A stretch of 64,000 nucleotides of DNA from Neckera pumila. Its lineage: Eukaryota; Streptophyta; Bryopsida; Hypnales; Neckeraceae. The DNA is taken from NCBI GenBank assembly GCA_963969595.1, contig OZ018408.1, forward strand, positions 8,119,823 through 8,183,822, in the 5' to 3' direction. Shown piece by piece: positions 11,401-22,897 of this stretch. Numbering within the stretch: the stretch's first letter is position 1; each line of letters begins with the position of its first letter. The position numbers and the translations under genes are program-made. Under the pieces are notes generated by a model. It was given only the letters and a program-made list of their open reading frames with translations, made no database searches and had not been told where the DNA came from.

Positions 11401-11518
11401 CCACACCGGTCTCGCTGACTCCAAATACCGACCTTGCCCTCTTCTTATTTTGTATGTTGATGCTGGTTGGCTTGGGCGCAAGAGTGGCCATGGAGTTTAT
11501 TCATATTCCAATTTGTGA
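8469..11518 (+). CDS. 3-hydroxybutyryl/3-hydroxyacyl-CoA dehydrogenase (4 exons)
   Basis: NAD(P)-dependent oxidoreductase acting on short-chain 3-hydroxyacyl-CoA. Plant homologues are stand-alone enzymes of about 290 residues, and this one is 286. Exons are 8469-8654, 9597-9818, 10215-10327 and 11179-11518; splice sites are GT-AG and the reading frame is continuous. The Rossmann motif [11 protein letters not shown] is at residues 11-21. [29 protein letters not shown] (with the catalytic His region), [19 protein letters not shown] and [18 protein letters not shown] follow in family order. The ATG at 8469 is the first ATG in the frame. No N-terminal leader and no SKL-type tail are visible, so location is uncertain. 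Introns 1 and 3 carry repeats described separately. Confidence 0.93.
8719..9550. repeat. Three-copy ~300-bp tandem repeat in dehydrogenase intron 1
   Basis: Units start at about 8719, 9026 and 9321, each with a version of CTTGC.ATGG.GTTACATGCG followed by TCACAACC and ATCACAGAAC. Each unit also contains a CTGCTGCTG tract and TTTTTTGAGGTTTGCGTCTT or its remnant. The copies are diverged by substitutions and small indels. The array nearly fills the intron (8655-9596). Confidence 0.85.
10553..10633. mobile_element. Stowaway-like miniature inverted-repeat element
   Basis: An 81-bp near-palindrome in dehydrogenase intron 3. The termini CTACCTCTGTTTCTGAAA and TTTCAGAAACAGGGGGAC are inverted repeats that extend inward through AAAGA/TCTTT, flanked by TA on both sides (10551-10552, 10634-10635). 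The CTCCCTCCGTTTC-like end and TA duplication match Tc1/mariner-derived Stowaway elements of plants. Confidence 0.7.
10715..10807. mobile_element. Small inverted-repeat element
   Basis: A 93-bp segment with ends AGTAATGTGAAAG and CTTTCACATTACT (perfect 13-bp inverted repeat); the similarity continues inward for several bases. The target-site duplication is not clear. It lies in intron 3 between two other inverted-repeat elements. Confidence 0.6.
10825..11124. mobile_element. TA-flanked inverted-repeat element (GGGTGCATTCA ends)
   Basis: About 300 bp with ends GGGTGCATTCA and TGAATGTACCC flanked by TA (10823-10824 and 11125-11126). A second copy of the right-end motif, GGTGTGAATGTACC, lies inside at about 10979-10992, suggesting an internal duplication or a nested copy. 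Non-coding. Confidence 0.55.
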
Positions 11519-11569
11519 TTCCTCTTGCTTCCATTTCCATTTTATCTTTGTAACATTCTTTATTTCCGC

Positions 11570-12070
11570 TTTCAATGGGAAACAACTAAAATCCTTTGTG
11601 ATGTCTTTGTGATGCGAGGATACAAGAAGGAATTAGAATATGATTAGAATTGACACAACTTATGAAGGTGTGTGAATGGATTGTACAATTGGTTCATCTT
11701 TGAATGGGAGCTCATTTGGATTCTAAGATAATTTGCTTGTGATATAGGGACACTTGATAGGATCTGAATAAAATCAGAATTGCCACAACTTTCAAGAGTG
11801 TCGAATGGGTTATAGAATTGTGGAGTAACTACAAATGGGAACCAATTGGCAATCCTAGGGTAATATTTGTGATATGAGGATAGAGAGATTCAAATGAAAT
11901 TGATCAAGTCGTAAAAAGCATTCAATGAACACGCAAAATTTGCCTAGCTTTGTATGGGAATCAACTTCAATGGGTGGGGTGATATATTTCAATATGAGGC
12001 TACAAGTGTACCAAAGAGTATGAAAGTAGTATATGAATTGTCTCAACTATTCAATGGACAAGAGAATGAT
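11570..12070. repeat. ~125-bp tandem repeat, about four diverged copies
   Basis: Just downstream of the dehydrogenase stop, the motif ATGGGA followed by an AA/AG-CA block and later GTGATAT.AGGATA recurs at about 11575, 11704, 11835 and 11954, a spacing of 119-131 bp. The first copy overlaps the probable 3' UTR. Confidence 0.65.
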
Positions 12071-12071
12071 A

Positions 12072-13653
12072 TGTTCATTATTGTGGTGGCAAATTATCCC
12101 AAGTCTCTACAAATTAACAATGAACATTTCCTAACTTGGAAATATTGTAGATACTAAAAGTGGCATGAGTTCGAAATTTTGTAAAAAATTATTGTGGCTT
12201 CGGATATGCAACTCATGTAATATATGTAGGGGTCATTGTCATTAAAACGGCTTAGAGGATGGCTTTTGTAAAAATTATATCAAATTAAAAAGACCAAAAA
12301 GCTAGGTGAAGATCAAATTATAAAAATTTAAATGTAAAAAATGTGTGTTGCATACATATTAGAAAAAAAACTCACAATATATATGAAGAATTAAAACACC
12401 TATGCATAGATTTTAAAATTCTATGCAAGAAGTTCCTTCCAATTAAAATTAAATTTTTATTAAAAAGCACAAAAAGCTGAGTAGCTTGTCTTATAATATA
12501 TGTATTAAAAAAACTCATATAATTTGGTTATTAATGCTATTATTGTCCTCAAAAAATATTCATTTCATGTAAATAATTACATTTTTGGATTCCTTTCTAA
12601 AAAGGCAACAAGAATTTTTCACATTAAAACAAATTATATCCCTTGAGATTGGACTAAAATGCATTATAAGTGATTATAATCAAGGCCATATAATATGGGA
12701 ATTTTGTATCTAGGATAGAGGCTTCTTTTTCCAAAGGTGTTGAGGTAGCTCCTCAAGAATGTTATGCAATTTGGATTAGAAAAGTATCTAACTCTCCAAA
12801 TGTGAAATTGTAATCCACTAGTTATTTTATCCTTATTCAAGAGTTTCTCTGAGATGGAATGACAATAGAAGAAATTTCATAGTCATTTGATCCCCTAGCC
12901 TCTTCTACATATTTACTATTTTACAAACCTCAATCCTTAAACAACGCTATGGGAATGACAATAGAAGAAATTCTATAGTCATTTGACCCCAAAGCCTCTT
13001 CTACAAATGGTATTCACTATTGTACAGTACAACCCTTCACTATTAAACAATGTTCCAACCATTTTTTTGCCAATGGATGACAAAGAATCTTTCTATGTAA
13101 GAGAGTGCAATTGTTCATCCTTGGAATTTTGTGCAAACAAGGGAGATCTTGCACAGTAGTTTGATCTCCATCAAGAGCTTTTTTTTTCTTCTTTTTTTAT
13201 TATAAAGTAGATGGTGTCACATAGCACCAAAAGGGATGATTTCCACAGTCATCAGCCCGGCGTTTAAAGGTTAGTCACATTTTGGTTGACACAGACTGAT
13301 CTTGACACATGGATGGTCATTTACTTGAGCACTTCATGGAACTCAGAGACCGAATGTGCAAAATTTTCTTCTTCAAGTTCTTCATTATCGATGTTTATTG
13401 ACACATGAGCATGAGCAACTACAGACCAGTTCGATAATTCACATTGTAGCATGGAAGCTACTCTAGTATACTCCATTAGGAGTAAACTTCAAGCTTGCTT
13501 TACAATCCCTCAATAAATACCCTGCAGTTAGCTCACAACAACGCTATCTCTTCTAATTGTTGCCTCTAGAGTTCTGGTGGAGATTCAAATCTCCCAAGTC
13601 GCTACTGAATTTGATCGTCAGTTTCAAAGTCCAGAGCCGTAGAGTTCTCTCTC
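12072..13653. other. AT-rich intergenic region with a ~100-bp direct duplication
   Basis: No gene is seen. Positions about 12856-12950 and 12953-13055 are direct repeats sharing GGAATGACAATAGAAGAAAT and TAGTCATTTGA.CCC..AGCC. The rest is AT-rich without recognisable structure. Confidence 0.6.
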
Positions 13654-16600
13654 TTACTTCTTATTGGCCTGCGCTTTGTAATCAGTCAACCTAAGCTGCC
13701 GTTTCCTTGAAGGCTCATCTTTCGGAGGAGTAACACCTTTCTTCGTTGCTTTTATGGGAGCCTGCTTAGAAGGCCCTCCTGACTCGGGCCTCACCACTGG
13801 AAACTGCACTTCGAGTCTGTCATGCAACTCATCCACTTGCTCTCGCTTTGGATGGCCCCCAGTTTCTTTGCTGAGTACATACGCTTGACCCATTCTTTCG
13901 CGGCATTCCTTGTTGGCAATAGCGTGGTCCACAACTGTTGAATCAGTCCCAACCCTTTGTGTAAGAGAAAGCACTCCCAAAGAACACAACAGAAGTTCAA
14001 TCTTCGAAAGATTCACTCTAAGGTCGACTGCAACTACTGGTACAACTCAACCTTCTCTAATGACACTGCCTCGGGTAGACAATGGCCTTCTAAATTCACT
14101 CACACGCGTTCACAAGTTGACATGTGGAAGTTGTAAAAAAAGATTTGCACATAGTAACAGATTCCCAAGATGTAGAGGGAATGTGCATTAAAGAGTGTGT
14201 CATTAGAAAGGGTTGAGTGTAACTCAAGTGGAATCAGAAAGACGTACTTGGATGAGGATAGTCAACGCCGATTATACAATTGGCTTTCTTTTGCACTGCC
14301 AGCGGTGCCGTCCATGGTTCATAAATATATTGCTTTGGCATATCTGTGAAAACACAAGCCTAAGTGTTATGAAAGATGAAATAAATAATCCCCAGAAATT
14401 CATGGCACTCTCTTCAAATTCAGCGAGATTCCTGTGCGCCCACATACCTTTCAGAATTGGAAGAAAATGTTTCACATAAAGACCTTCAGAGTCGTACTTC
14501 TTGCCAAATGTAACTGGGGAGTAGATGCGGTGATACTGCATCCAGACAAAAAGAAAAAGCAGTTGTTTATGTTGCAGGTAACTTATTTACAGAAGAATGT
14601 ACAAGAAACTCACAATAAACCGCAATCCATTAATGGCGGGAGACCAGTAGCTGGGATGAATATGCTATTGAAACACACGACTTCTTCAGCGAGCTTGGTG
14701 TTGTGAAGAAACCAGAATGAGACCTGATGGAAAAAAGCGGATGCAGATAGCCATAACCAGTTTCCGTTGTTGACGGCCCAGTCAGCATCGATGAGAAGTC
14801 TGTCGAATACGTCACGGCCTCTTTCCCAATACACAAACTGGACGATAGAATACAGATAAAATATTACTGGATGAAAGGACAGAGAATCAACTCAGATTGG
14901 CAAAGTAATGTAGAAGAAATTACGTCTACCAGAAGTCCCGTATTTAGCAAAGCCATCGTGATTGTGCAGCTGAATGACTGTGAAAATGTGGCAAACTATG
15001 TCGGACTCGCAGCAATGAAAGTGTTGGGTTTCTTCTAGGGAAGGTGAGAAGATTTGAGAAGTATGCTGCGGGTGGTCAAAACAGAAACAGACAAAGCACG
15101 ACTCAGGTTCAAGATCTTGACGAACCAGATCCCCTCGCGTAAGGTAGCACGCCACAGCGTGTCGCGCAAGGTGATGCATCCAACCCCACTTCCTCAACTG
15201 CATGAACAAACTCACAACCATGCAAACGTTTAGTGCTACGCAGCACAAACAACATAAAACGCTGATATAAATCATTATCTGAAAAACAGATCATCAGTAA
15301 TAAGCACCTAAATGGTACCACAAAGGAACCATAATGGCGAAGAAAAATAAGACCTGAACCATGGCTGCATCAATCCAAGGATGTCCAGTTCTACCGTCTC
15401 GCCAAGCTGATAGAAGTCGATCGTCATCTTTCCATGGAATCTGACTCATTATAAACAAGTAGGAATGGATCATTGAGTCAACAATCTAAAAAAACGACGG
15501 CAAACAAGTGAACACCCTGCTACCCCCAAAGCCTACGTTCCGTGCCCGCAGTCAACATCCCCAGGAAAACAATACACTATATTCGAACCTGTTTGCATAT
15601 AGGATTTCCATACATTCGATCAAAATTTGGGGTGCCATAGCCAGCCGTGTAAAAAAATTCACGCCATAACAACTGCCAGTCCGCAGAACAGAGGTCAGTA
15701 TCCCTCAACAAAATACTGGTCATGCTTCTACAGAATGTAACAACAAGAAGTTGAAGTCTTATCAAAGGCTCTTCCATTTACAGAATTGAAAGCCAAGAAT
15801 GTGACCAATACCTGCCCTTCAAGAGAGACAGGAGGTTTTGAGTATTTCTTGTTTTTCGAGTAAACAGCTCGCAGTCTTTGATGGAATAACCGACATGATA
15901 GACAACCAAACTGCAGGAAACACTTACTTTTAGTAAATTCAAACACTATCCTTGTAGAGTAAGGCCAATATTTAGTGGAGTCATTATATATCAAAGATAA
16001 CACTTCATAAGACCCCAGGCTGCATTATCCATACAAACCATCTAGGTTACATGCCTTCATGTACGGGGAAAGAACAGTGGTGGCCGGTTTGATGAAGGCT
16101 GTGGGGTCGCCTTTTGGCTTCTCAAAATCGCATACCCATTTCTGCACACAAGTTATATAAGTCCAGATGCAAGACATTTGCTCTCAAAAAAGTAGCCCCA
16201 AAATACAATAAATATCCGAACATTAATTGCAATAAAAAAAATGCAGAGACGTGATTAATGACATGAGGACGGATATTAGTTACCTGGTCAGCTAGAGAAT
16301 CGTCCAACCTTCGAAGAGCTTCAGTCTCACCCCCTGGATGTGGCGAAAATTCCTGATCACCAGATTCACACATGAGCAAAGTTCAGAAACGATCCCACCA
16401 AGTCAACCCTTACTGACATCCTCGATAGTCATTCAAGTGTAGAGTCATTCAAGTGTGTGACTTGATGAGAAACTTTGAGTTCATTTCAATCGCTTGAAGC
16501 AGCATTGCAAGGTAAAAAGGTGATAGAAACCTCATCCAAATTTAAGTAGCCTAGGTCCTCGAGAGTTGGAACCGCGACAAGTTCCACATTATTGAGATTT

Positions 16601-18390
16601 TCAGACGGGCCTGGGATCTTTGATGGAGCAGCCACAGGTGCTGGCGGCGTCCCGATTAATTTGCAAAAGGCTTGGAATGTCAAAGGCGTTGTTCCTTTGT
16701 TCTGTTGTCAAAACAAGACATATATCTTTACAGCTCTTGATGCTTACAAAGTAACCCTTCCTCACATGAAATGCAGTAAACAAATTATGCGATACCCTCC
16801 AAAGTCCATAACTCACTTCAAATCGAACATCTCATGTGATCACAACAGTTACGAATTACATGAATCGTAGTACCTTCTGTATGGTATCAACAGGATTAAA
16901 TAAGGTGTGACTAACAGGGCTGAAAACCTCAACACCGCTTTTTGTTGCCAACTTCTGCAAAACCCTCAGAATCAGACAGGTACTTTAAAACACGAAACTC
17001 ATTCTACGACATGGGAAAAAACTGGAAGACTTTCAGGAATCGAAATGCCTTCCAGAACATCCATAGGGTCGTATTGGAAGAGAAGAGACCCACATGGGAT
17101 GATGAGATTATACCTTAATATCAGCGTCACGATCCTGGGCGTATGGCTCAGTGTCAAATTCGAAGCATAGTTCGTTGATCTGCCACTGAAAATCCAGGGA
17201 ACCCACGTAGACATCACAAAAACATCTCCCAAGAAATTTTACAAATCAAACACATCCACCCCTATGAGGGCCACTTTAAATACACAGGTTCAAGCAACAA
17301 GCTTGAGACAAAAAATAAACCCTACAACTTGATGGGTGCGAAGTGCAATTTTTACTTGGATTACCTCGTTTGATCATTGTCAACTTTACACTGGTTCAAG
17401 TCGCAAGAATGGTCAAGAAAAGGTGGCGCTTACGTGATTCCTATGTGGCATGCTAATTGAGATAACAAGTTTTCGAGCTAACTCTTCGAGAAGAAAAGGA
17501 AGCTTGTTAACTCACATGCATCATAAATGAAATGAGCATTTTAAAACTTGTACTCTCACCCTTAATTGCTCATAATTTGGTTCAAATTTAATGCTTGTTT
17601 TCTCAAGCTTGTTGCTTTAAACTGTGCAATCTACAGTGACCCTGAGAAGATAGCCTGCCCCTATAAAATCAATTATAAAGAGAGTAGTTTCTGCACAGAT
17701 TCGGCACGTACCTTGGTCAAGAGTTCTGGAATCACAGTGGTGGGATTTCCGTGCAAAAGAAGCAAGCGAGATCCATGCTGGCGAAGATTGGCATCCAGAT
17801 TCTCTAATGCCTGCAGCAAGAAACGAATGCGGTTCACGCCGACCAGCTTCGATCCAGGCGAGGGTGCCGTTGGGTCCGGCGCTAAAAACCATGGATCCAA
17901 CACAAAAACGGGGTACACATGGCTTGCTCCTTCACAGACATGCCAGCCCTCACTTAGTTTAACCTCTAAAGGTTTTATGATTTCAAAATGACCAATTTGT
18001 TGCAAAGAGTATAATCCAGGTGGGGCCAAAAAATATACCACCAGAATCAGTCAAGAAAATAATATGTGGTGGTCAAAGAACAAACAAATTCTGTTCTAAA
18101 GAAAGTCTTCAAATGACCTTATCAAAATGCCAAAAAAAACATGAGGTCCAATTTGGTACTTCAGGGTTAACCAATCAGCAACAAAGTCATAGTCATGGCA
18201 TGGCATAAACCCTAACCCCTAAATCCTCAAACTGCAAATGAGCGATGCAAGCCCTCGCCAATCACAGACAGCATCATAACATTCTCACAGAAAGAATCAC
18301 AAACCCGATACCTTGACAAGCTCGCAGAAGGGCCGGATTGTCATGCAGTCGCAACCCTTTCCGAAACCACATCAAACTCCTCTTCTCCAT
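13654..18390 (-). CDS. UVR3: (6-4) photolyase of the cryptochrome/photolyase family (15 exons)
   Basis: It repairs UV-induced (6-4) photoproducts using FAD and light. Minus-strand exons: 18390-18312, 17929-17712, 17185-17114, 16954-16874, 16701-16531, 16352-16284, 16141-16055, 15910-15812, 15672-15589, 15440-15354, 15197-15126, 14837-14724, 14535-14448, 14343-14248, 13934-13654. They join in frame to about 565 residues (Arabidopsis UVR3 is about the same size). Motifs: [15 protein letters not shown] at the N terminus, [65 protein letters not shown] (the His pair characteristic of (6-4) enzymes), and [20 protein letters not shown] before a Lys/Pro-rich tail. Intron 7 has a GC donor (16054-16053). 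An in-frame ATG at 18528 would add 46 basic residues. Intron 1 contains a TTAA element. Confidence 0.93.
17963..18166. mobile_element. ~0.2 kb TTAA element in photolyase intron 1
   Basis: 204 bp bounded by TTAA at 17959-17962 and 18167-18170. The left end CCTCTAAAGG and right end GTACTTCAGGG are decayed versions of the family termini. Interior and right-end sequence (CATGAGGTCCAATTTGG) matches the copy at 63176-63356 (ATGAGGCCCAATTTGGG). Non-coding. Confidence 0.55.
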
Positions 18391-20195
18391 CGTTTCAGCA
18401 GCTCTCTCGTTCTGGCAATGCAGCCTGCGATACTGCCGAACCAATTTGGGGAGCGACTTCTTGTGTGCCGAAGGAATCAATTGGCCCCAAAAACAGCTTT
18501 GAGCAAAGAGCCGACTCTCCACTACCATGAGGAGAGCGATGGCAATCAATCTACGCGTAATGCCACAAACAAACGGCTTCAAAACAAACAATCGTAAAAC
18601 TCTTTTCACCAGCTATAATTCGACTTTGTTATTCAAGAATTGATGCGAACAAAAACTCTGCGCCACAAGTCCCACGTCCGTCATCCCGCAACTGGAACGT
18701 GTCTGGCAGAAATGCAAAAGGTACTTGCGTGCACCACAACGGGTATGAGAGTGCGAGTGAGAGCAAAACGTCAAGTGCAATCACCAGATATCGGAATTCA
18801 AAGTTCCAGGCATTAGAAAACAAGCCAAATTCAAGTTCCAGGAGTAAACTTCGAAACTAGATGCGCAATGCCATACTAGGGACCTGCAGGGAGGTGGAAT
18901 TCGGGATCTCCGTGAGGGAAAACTATTGAAGGAGAAATTTCGGGGCGTTTCTATTGCTGTGGGAGTGAAGGTGGCAAGTCATGGCGACAGCCAGCAAGGG
19001 CCGTCGATGTGGCCTGTCTTCGGTCACAAGCTCGCTTGTCCCCCGCCATCAGAAATGTAAGTAAAGTTACCGAGTCAACCGCTGAGGGCACTCATCCGTA
19101 ATGGGACCGGCATACACGCCCGCCAAGTATAACTCTTTTCACTCCTTTATGATTAGAACATTGAAATTTTTATCATTGGAAGCATATTCAAAAGTACTTT
19201 GAATAGGTATATTATAGCTCAAATTTAAAATTTGGAAAATGAAAATTAACCGCTTCAAAAGCACACAAAAAGACAAAAATTATAGAGGTATTGGCAAATC
19301 ACACTTAACTATACAAAATTTGGTCAATATCATGGCATTTTGGAGTGCAATTGGTATGTGTGATTTTGCAATCATGTCTATAGTTTTGGTCTTTTCGTGT
19401 ACATTTGAAGTTTCAGTGTCTAAATTTGAGTTTTTTTAATACAATCAAAATACTTTTGAATGCGCTTCAAATGAAAAAAAATGATAATGATAATTATAAA
19501 GCATTGACAAGTTAGAATTATGTTTGGAGGGATAGTATACCAAACCTATTGAAGATGCCCTAAGGGCTTTGTAAATGGAACAATCTAATTGACTCACTAA
19601 ATATACTATTATATTTTTATTAGTGTGAAAATAGAATTTGTAATACCAACATTGTAAGCAATTCAAAAATCTCTTGAAATAGACACACTAAAAGTTGGAT
19701 TTGAACTTTGAACAACGGAAATAAAGCTCATAGAAAATAAGCTCTATGTCATTCTACCTAATGTGAAGTGCAATTTCAAGCAACATTTATCATATATACA
19801 TCCAATCAATGATTGAAATAATGTTTAGGATTTAATTTTGAAACTCTACTCTCATTCTTTGCAATTTATGTATGCAACATTTCTTTTTATAATATTACTA
19901 TTGGCTTTGGACCAAATGATTGAGAGGAAGCTTTGCATTGACAAAATTGAAAGGGCTACATTTGAAGAATAAAATGAGGTCTATATTATTTTCATACTAC
20001 AGTTTGTATCTAACAATTCCACTTTTGACTACATAGTGACAAAAGATAAATTTGCCAATTAATTAGTTAATTAATTTTGAAGTAGGTATATTAATTAAAA
20101 TACATTTTATACCCCCTCTTCCATGTTTATTTATTTCTTACTGCTGTTATGACTACAATCAATATGGGATATTGACACTATATCCTACATCAACA

Positions 20196-20257
<62 letters not shown>

Positions 20258-22349
20258 ATCATACTACTCGCCGGATGCCACTTCACTTTTCCCGCTGCCA
20301 CGTCATGTGCCATGTCATGGCCAAAAATGGATGAAAAAACTCCTACGTGGCTGCCTGTGTCCGCGTGGCGTTTAGATGGTAGCCACATGGCGACCTTTGA
20401 GGACCCCGTTGACCCATGTTTTTTGGATGTCCGGTCCCCTAGCATGCTGATGTCCGACGTTAAATTTCATGTCAAACACAAATCTTAAGCAACGCAAAAT
20501 TTTGGAAGTTCACGTAGAAATTTCAAGACATCAGTCACAACATTAGCACGCAAAATCCAGGGATAAAAAAAAACACAGGTTTTTTATAGTATATATGAAT
20601 AGGGAGGTCTACATTTACACTTAGTTTTTTTACATACACACTACTAATATTGTGGCACAATTTTAGTCAACCACCCTTTATTGTAGATTTTCTTGACTAT
20701 GTCCATTTTATCATTCATATGAATTTATCTGTTCACAACTATATTCATCATACTATGGAAAATTTGTGCATCCACTATCCATTAAGGCTAACTTATTAAT
20801 AAAAAATTCCCACTACATGATGTTTTTACATAGCCTATTTTATATATAATAGAGTGTGTAGCATTTCATAGATCCTATAATAGCCCTACATATTATATAT
20901 GACTTTCTTGCTTTGAATTAAATGGCTCTTATCTTTTAATTCACGTCGATTTCCAAAAATTGATAGTGATCTCCCCAAGAATTTTGTGCAAGGGTGTTCA
21001 TTGCAAATCATGATTTTCTAGCGTTGAGGAGTCTTGGAAATGAGCCTCAAATACATTAGATCTTAGAAAAAAAATCATGTTAGAGATTCATTTAAAAAAA
21101 GTGTAGAGTAGATATTGAAAAGCCGTAAATTGATTGGGGTTATGTATGTTATGGCCTTTAATCAATTTTTTTTTGTTGACCAACGTTTTAGATTTGATAT
21201 GTGAAAGAGGATTTAATGACTTCAAATCACTTATACAGTTTTCACACCCTCATGATCAAATATTATAATCTTTCAATCCATAGGTGAAAAATTTGATAAA
21301 ACTTATCAAAAATACAGGCTTTTTCTTCAATTTACAAAAAATTCCAAGAAGTTCAAAGAAAGCTTTAGGCATTTAGTGGTTGAAACTCTAAACCTCTTGA
21401 GGTGTTTTTGAGCAAAACTACTATATAATTATATATGTTGAAAACAAGATGGAGTATTCAAAGTGTAATCTCTTTTGCAACTTCTAACCACAGGATCTGA
21501 CTTGCATATAATTTGAATGTCTACTCTTTATCAGTCTCAAGCTTACTTGTTTAGCATCTTCAAAATTGTAATGTTCAAAGTAGTACAATACACTTTTTCC
21601 AATTGTTCTAAAAGGTGAAGTTCTAACTTTGAAACTTAAGAACATGCTGCTTTTCTTTTGCTACCTTAATATTTTGATATTGAGTTGGGAATCTATGAAA
21701 AAATTTAAGACCAAAAAATTGCATTTTTCATCTTTTAAATAATCATTATATGGAATAATGTATAATATAAGTGAAAACTTAATTGCTAATAAATATAATA
21801 TGGAATTTAAACATAAGAACATTCAATTTCAATTATGAAAATGTTATAGAAAACTATCTAAATCTTATTCCCATTTTTGTTTTCAAAAATTATGACAATT
21901 GAGTTATAAAACAAAATTCATATTGATTTTTAGGGGGTCAATTTATGATAGCCCACAAAATAGGATCCCCTCATAACCCTTGTTTCACTCATTAGAATGA
22001 AAGAATAGAATTTTTCTTTGTACATAATAATATATATTTAAAAAAAGAACATAAAAATTAATTTTATTAAAAACACTTGTTTTGTTGCCCAAAAGTTCAA
22101 GGAAATAAAAACAAAAACATTTATCTCCAACTACAAAACAAAAAATTCTTTTGCAAGTTGGCTTGTTGAAAAGCTAGAAGAAAAATCCATTCTACATAAA
22201 AGTTTTCAAAAATATTGTGAAGAATTCTATTCATAAGAGCCTGCCAATAATGCAAAATCCCATTTTTGTCAATGAATGATTTTAGGGACTAATGTTTTAT
22301 TGTGAAGTACAAGTGAAATATTGTTGAACTAGGAACTTTACATGTACTA
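18391..22349. other. Intergenic, very AT-rich, no gene seen
   Basis: The region between the divergent photolyase and RPN12 genes. Positions 18391-19130 are mixed composition and probably hold the photolyase promoter. From 19140 on it is strongly AT-rich. A part at about 20970-21300 is the reverse complement of the interior of the TTAA element at 44614-45245. A GC-richer island at about 20265-20460 with several ACGT cores has no recognisable product. Confidence 0.5.
20200..20252. repeat. (TA)n microsatellite
   Basis: An uninterrupted TA dinucleotide tract of about 26 units. Confidence 0.95.
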
Positions 22350-22574
22350 GGGGAGGCAACCCATTCCCGATCGACCACCCATTTCCGATCACTTCAGGAA
22401 TTACAGGCATGAAAGAGGATGGTTTCTTCAGTAGAAAATTTTCTCGTGTGCGCCAATAGTGTTTGGACCCTTCTTAGAGTTATCAAATATTTTGGTATCA
22501 AAACAAAGTTGCTATAAATTAATGAATTCGTAATTTTGTAATTCCTTAAGTGATCAAGAATGGGTTGCCTCCCC
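22350..22574. mobile_element. TA-flanked inverted-repeat element (GGGGAGGC ends), 225 bp
   Basis: Ends GGGGAGGCAACCCATTC and GAATGGGTTGCCTCCCC are perfect inverted repeats of 17 bp, with further pairing inward. TA flanks both sides (22348-22349, 22575-22576). The subterminal CCCATTCCCGATC block is shared with the element nested at 52222-52441, which has nearly the same length. Non-coding. It lies about 320 bp upstream of the RPN12 start. Confidence 0.8.
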
Positions 22575-22897
22575 TATGTATGAATGAATTCTTGATTATA
22601 TATTAGAATTCCATTGTGAAGAAACTCCATTTAAAAAAACACGGGAACGAACTTGAGAACCTGGGGAACGTGTCGTCCTTCCCTCGCCTGTCGTAGCGTA
22701 AGGGCCGGTGCTTGATAGTTCCGCATACTCGCGAGTGCTTGCTCGCTTGTCGTCCCATTTTGACGTCTGCGATTCTCGCCTGTGCTCGCTGTTTCGTTTC
22801 GTCTTCGTTTATTGCCGGCGTTTCGTTGATGTGTCTTTGATCGATCGTTTTTTTTCATATTGAGCGCTTTGGTCAGATTTGTACGCATCGTTCCACC

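Noticed and set aside
20265..20460. GC-rich island with ACGT cores as a promoter or gene fragment
   Set aside because: No start, no open frame with recognisable sequence, and no nearby gene start within 2 kb.
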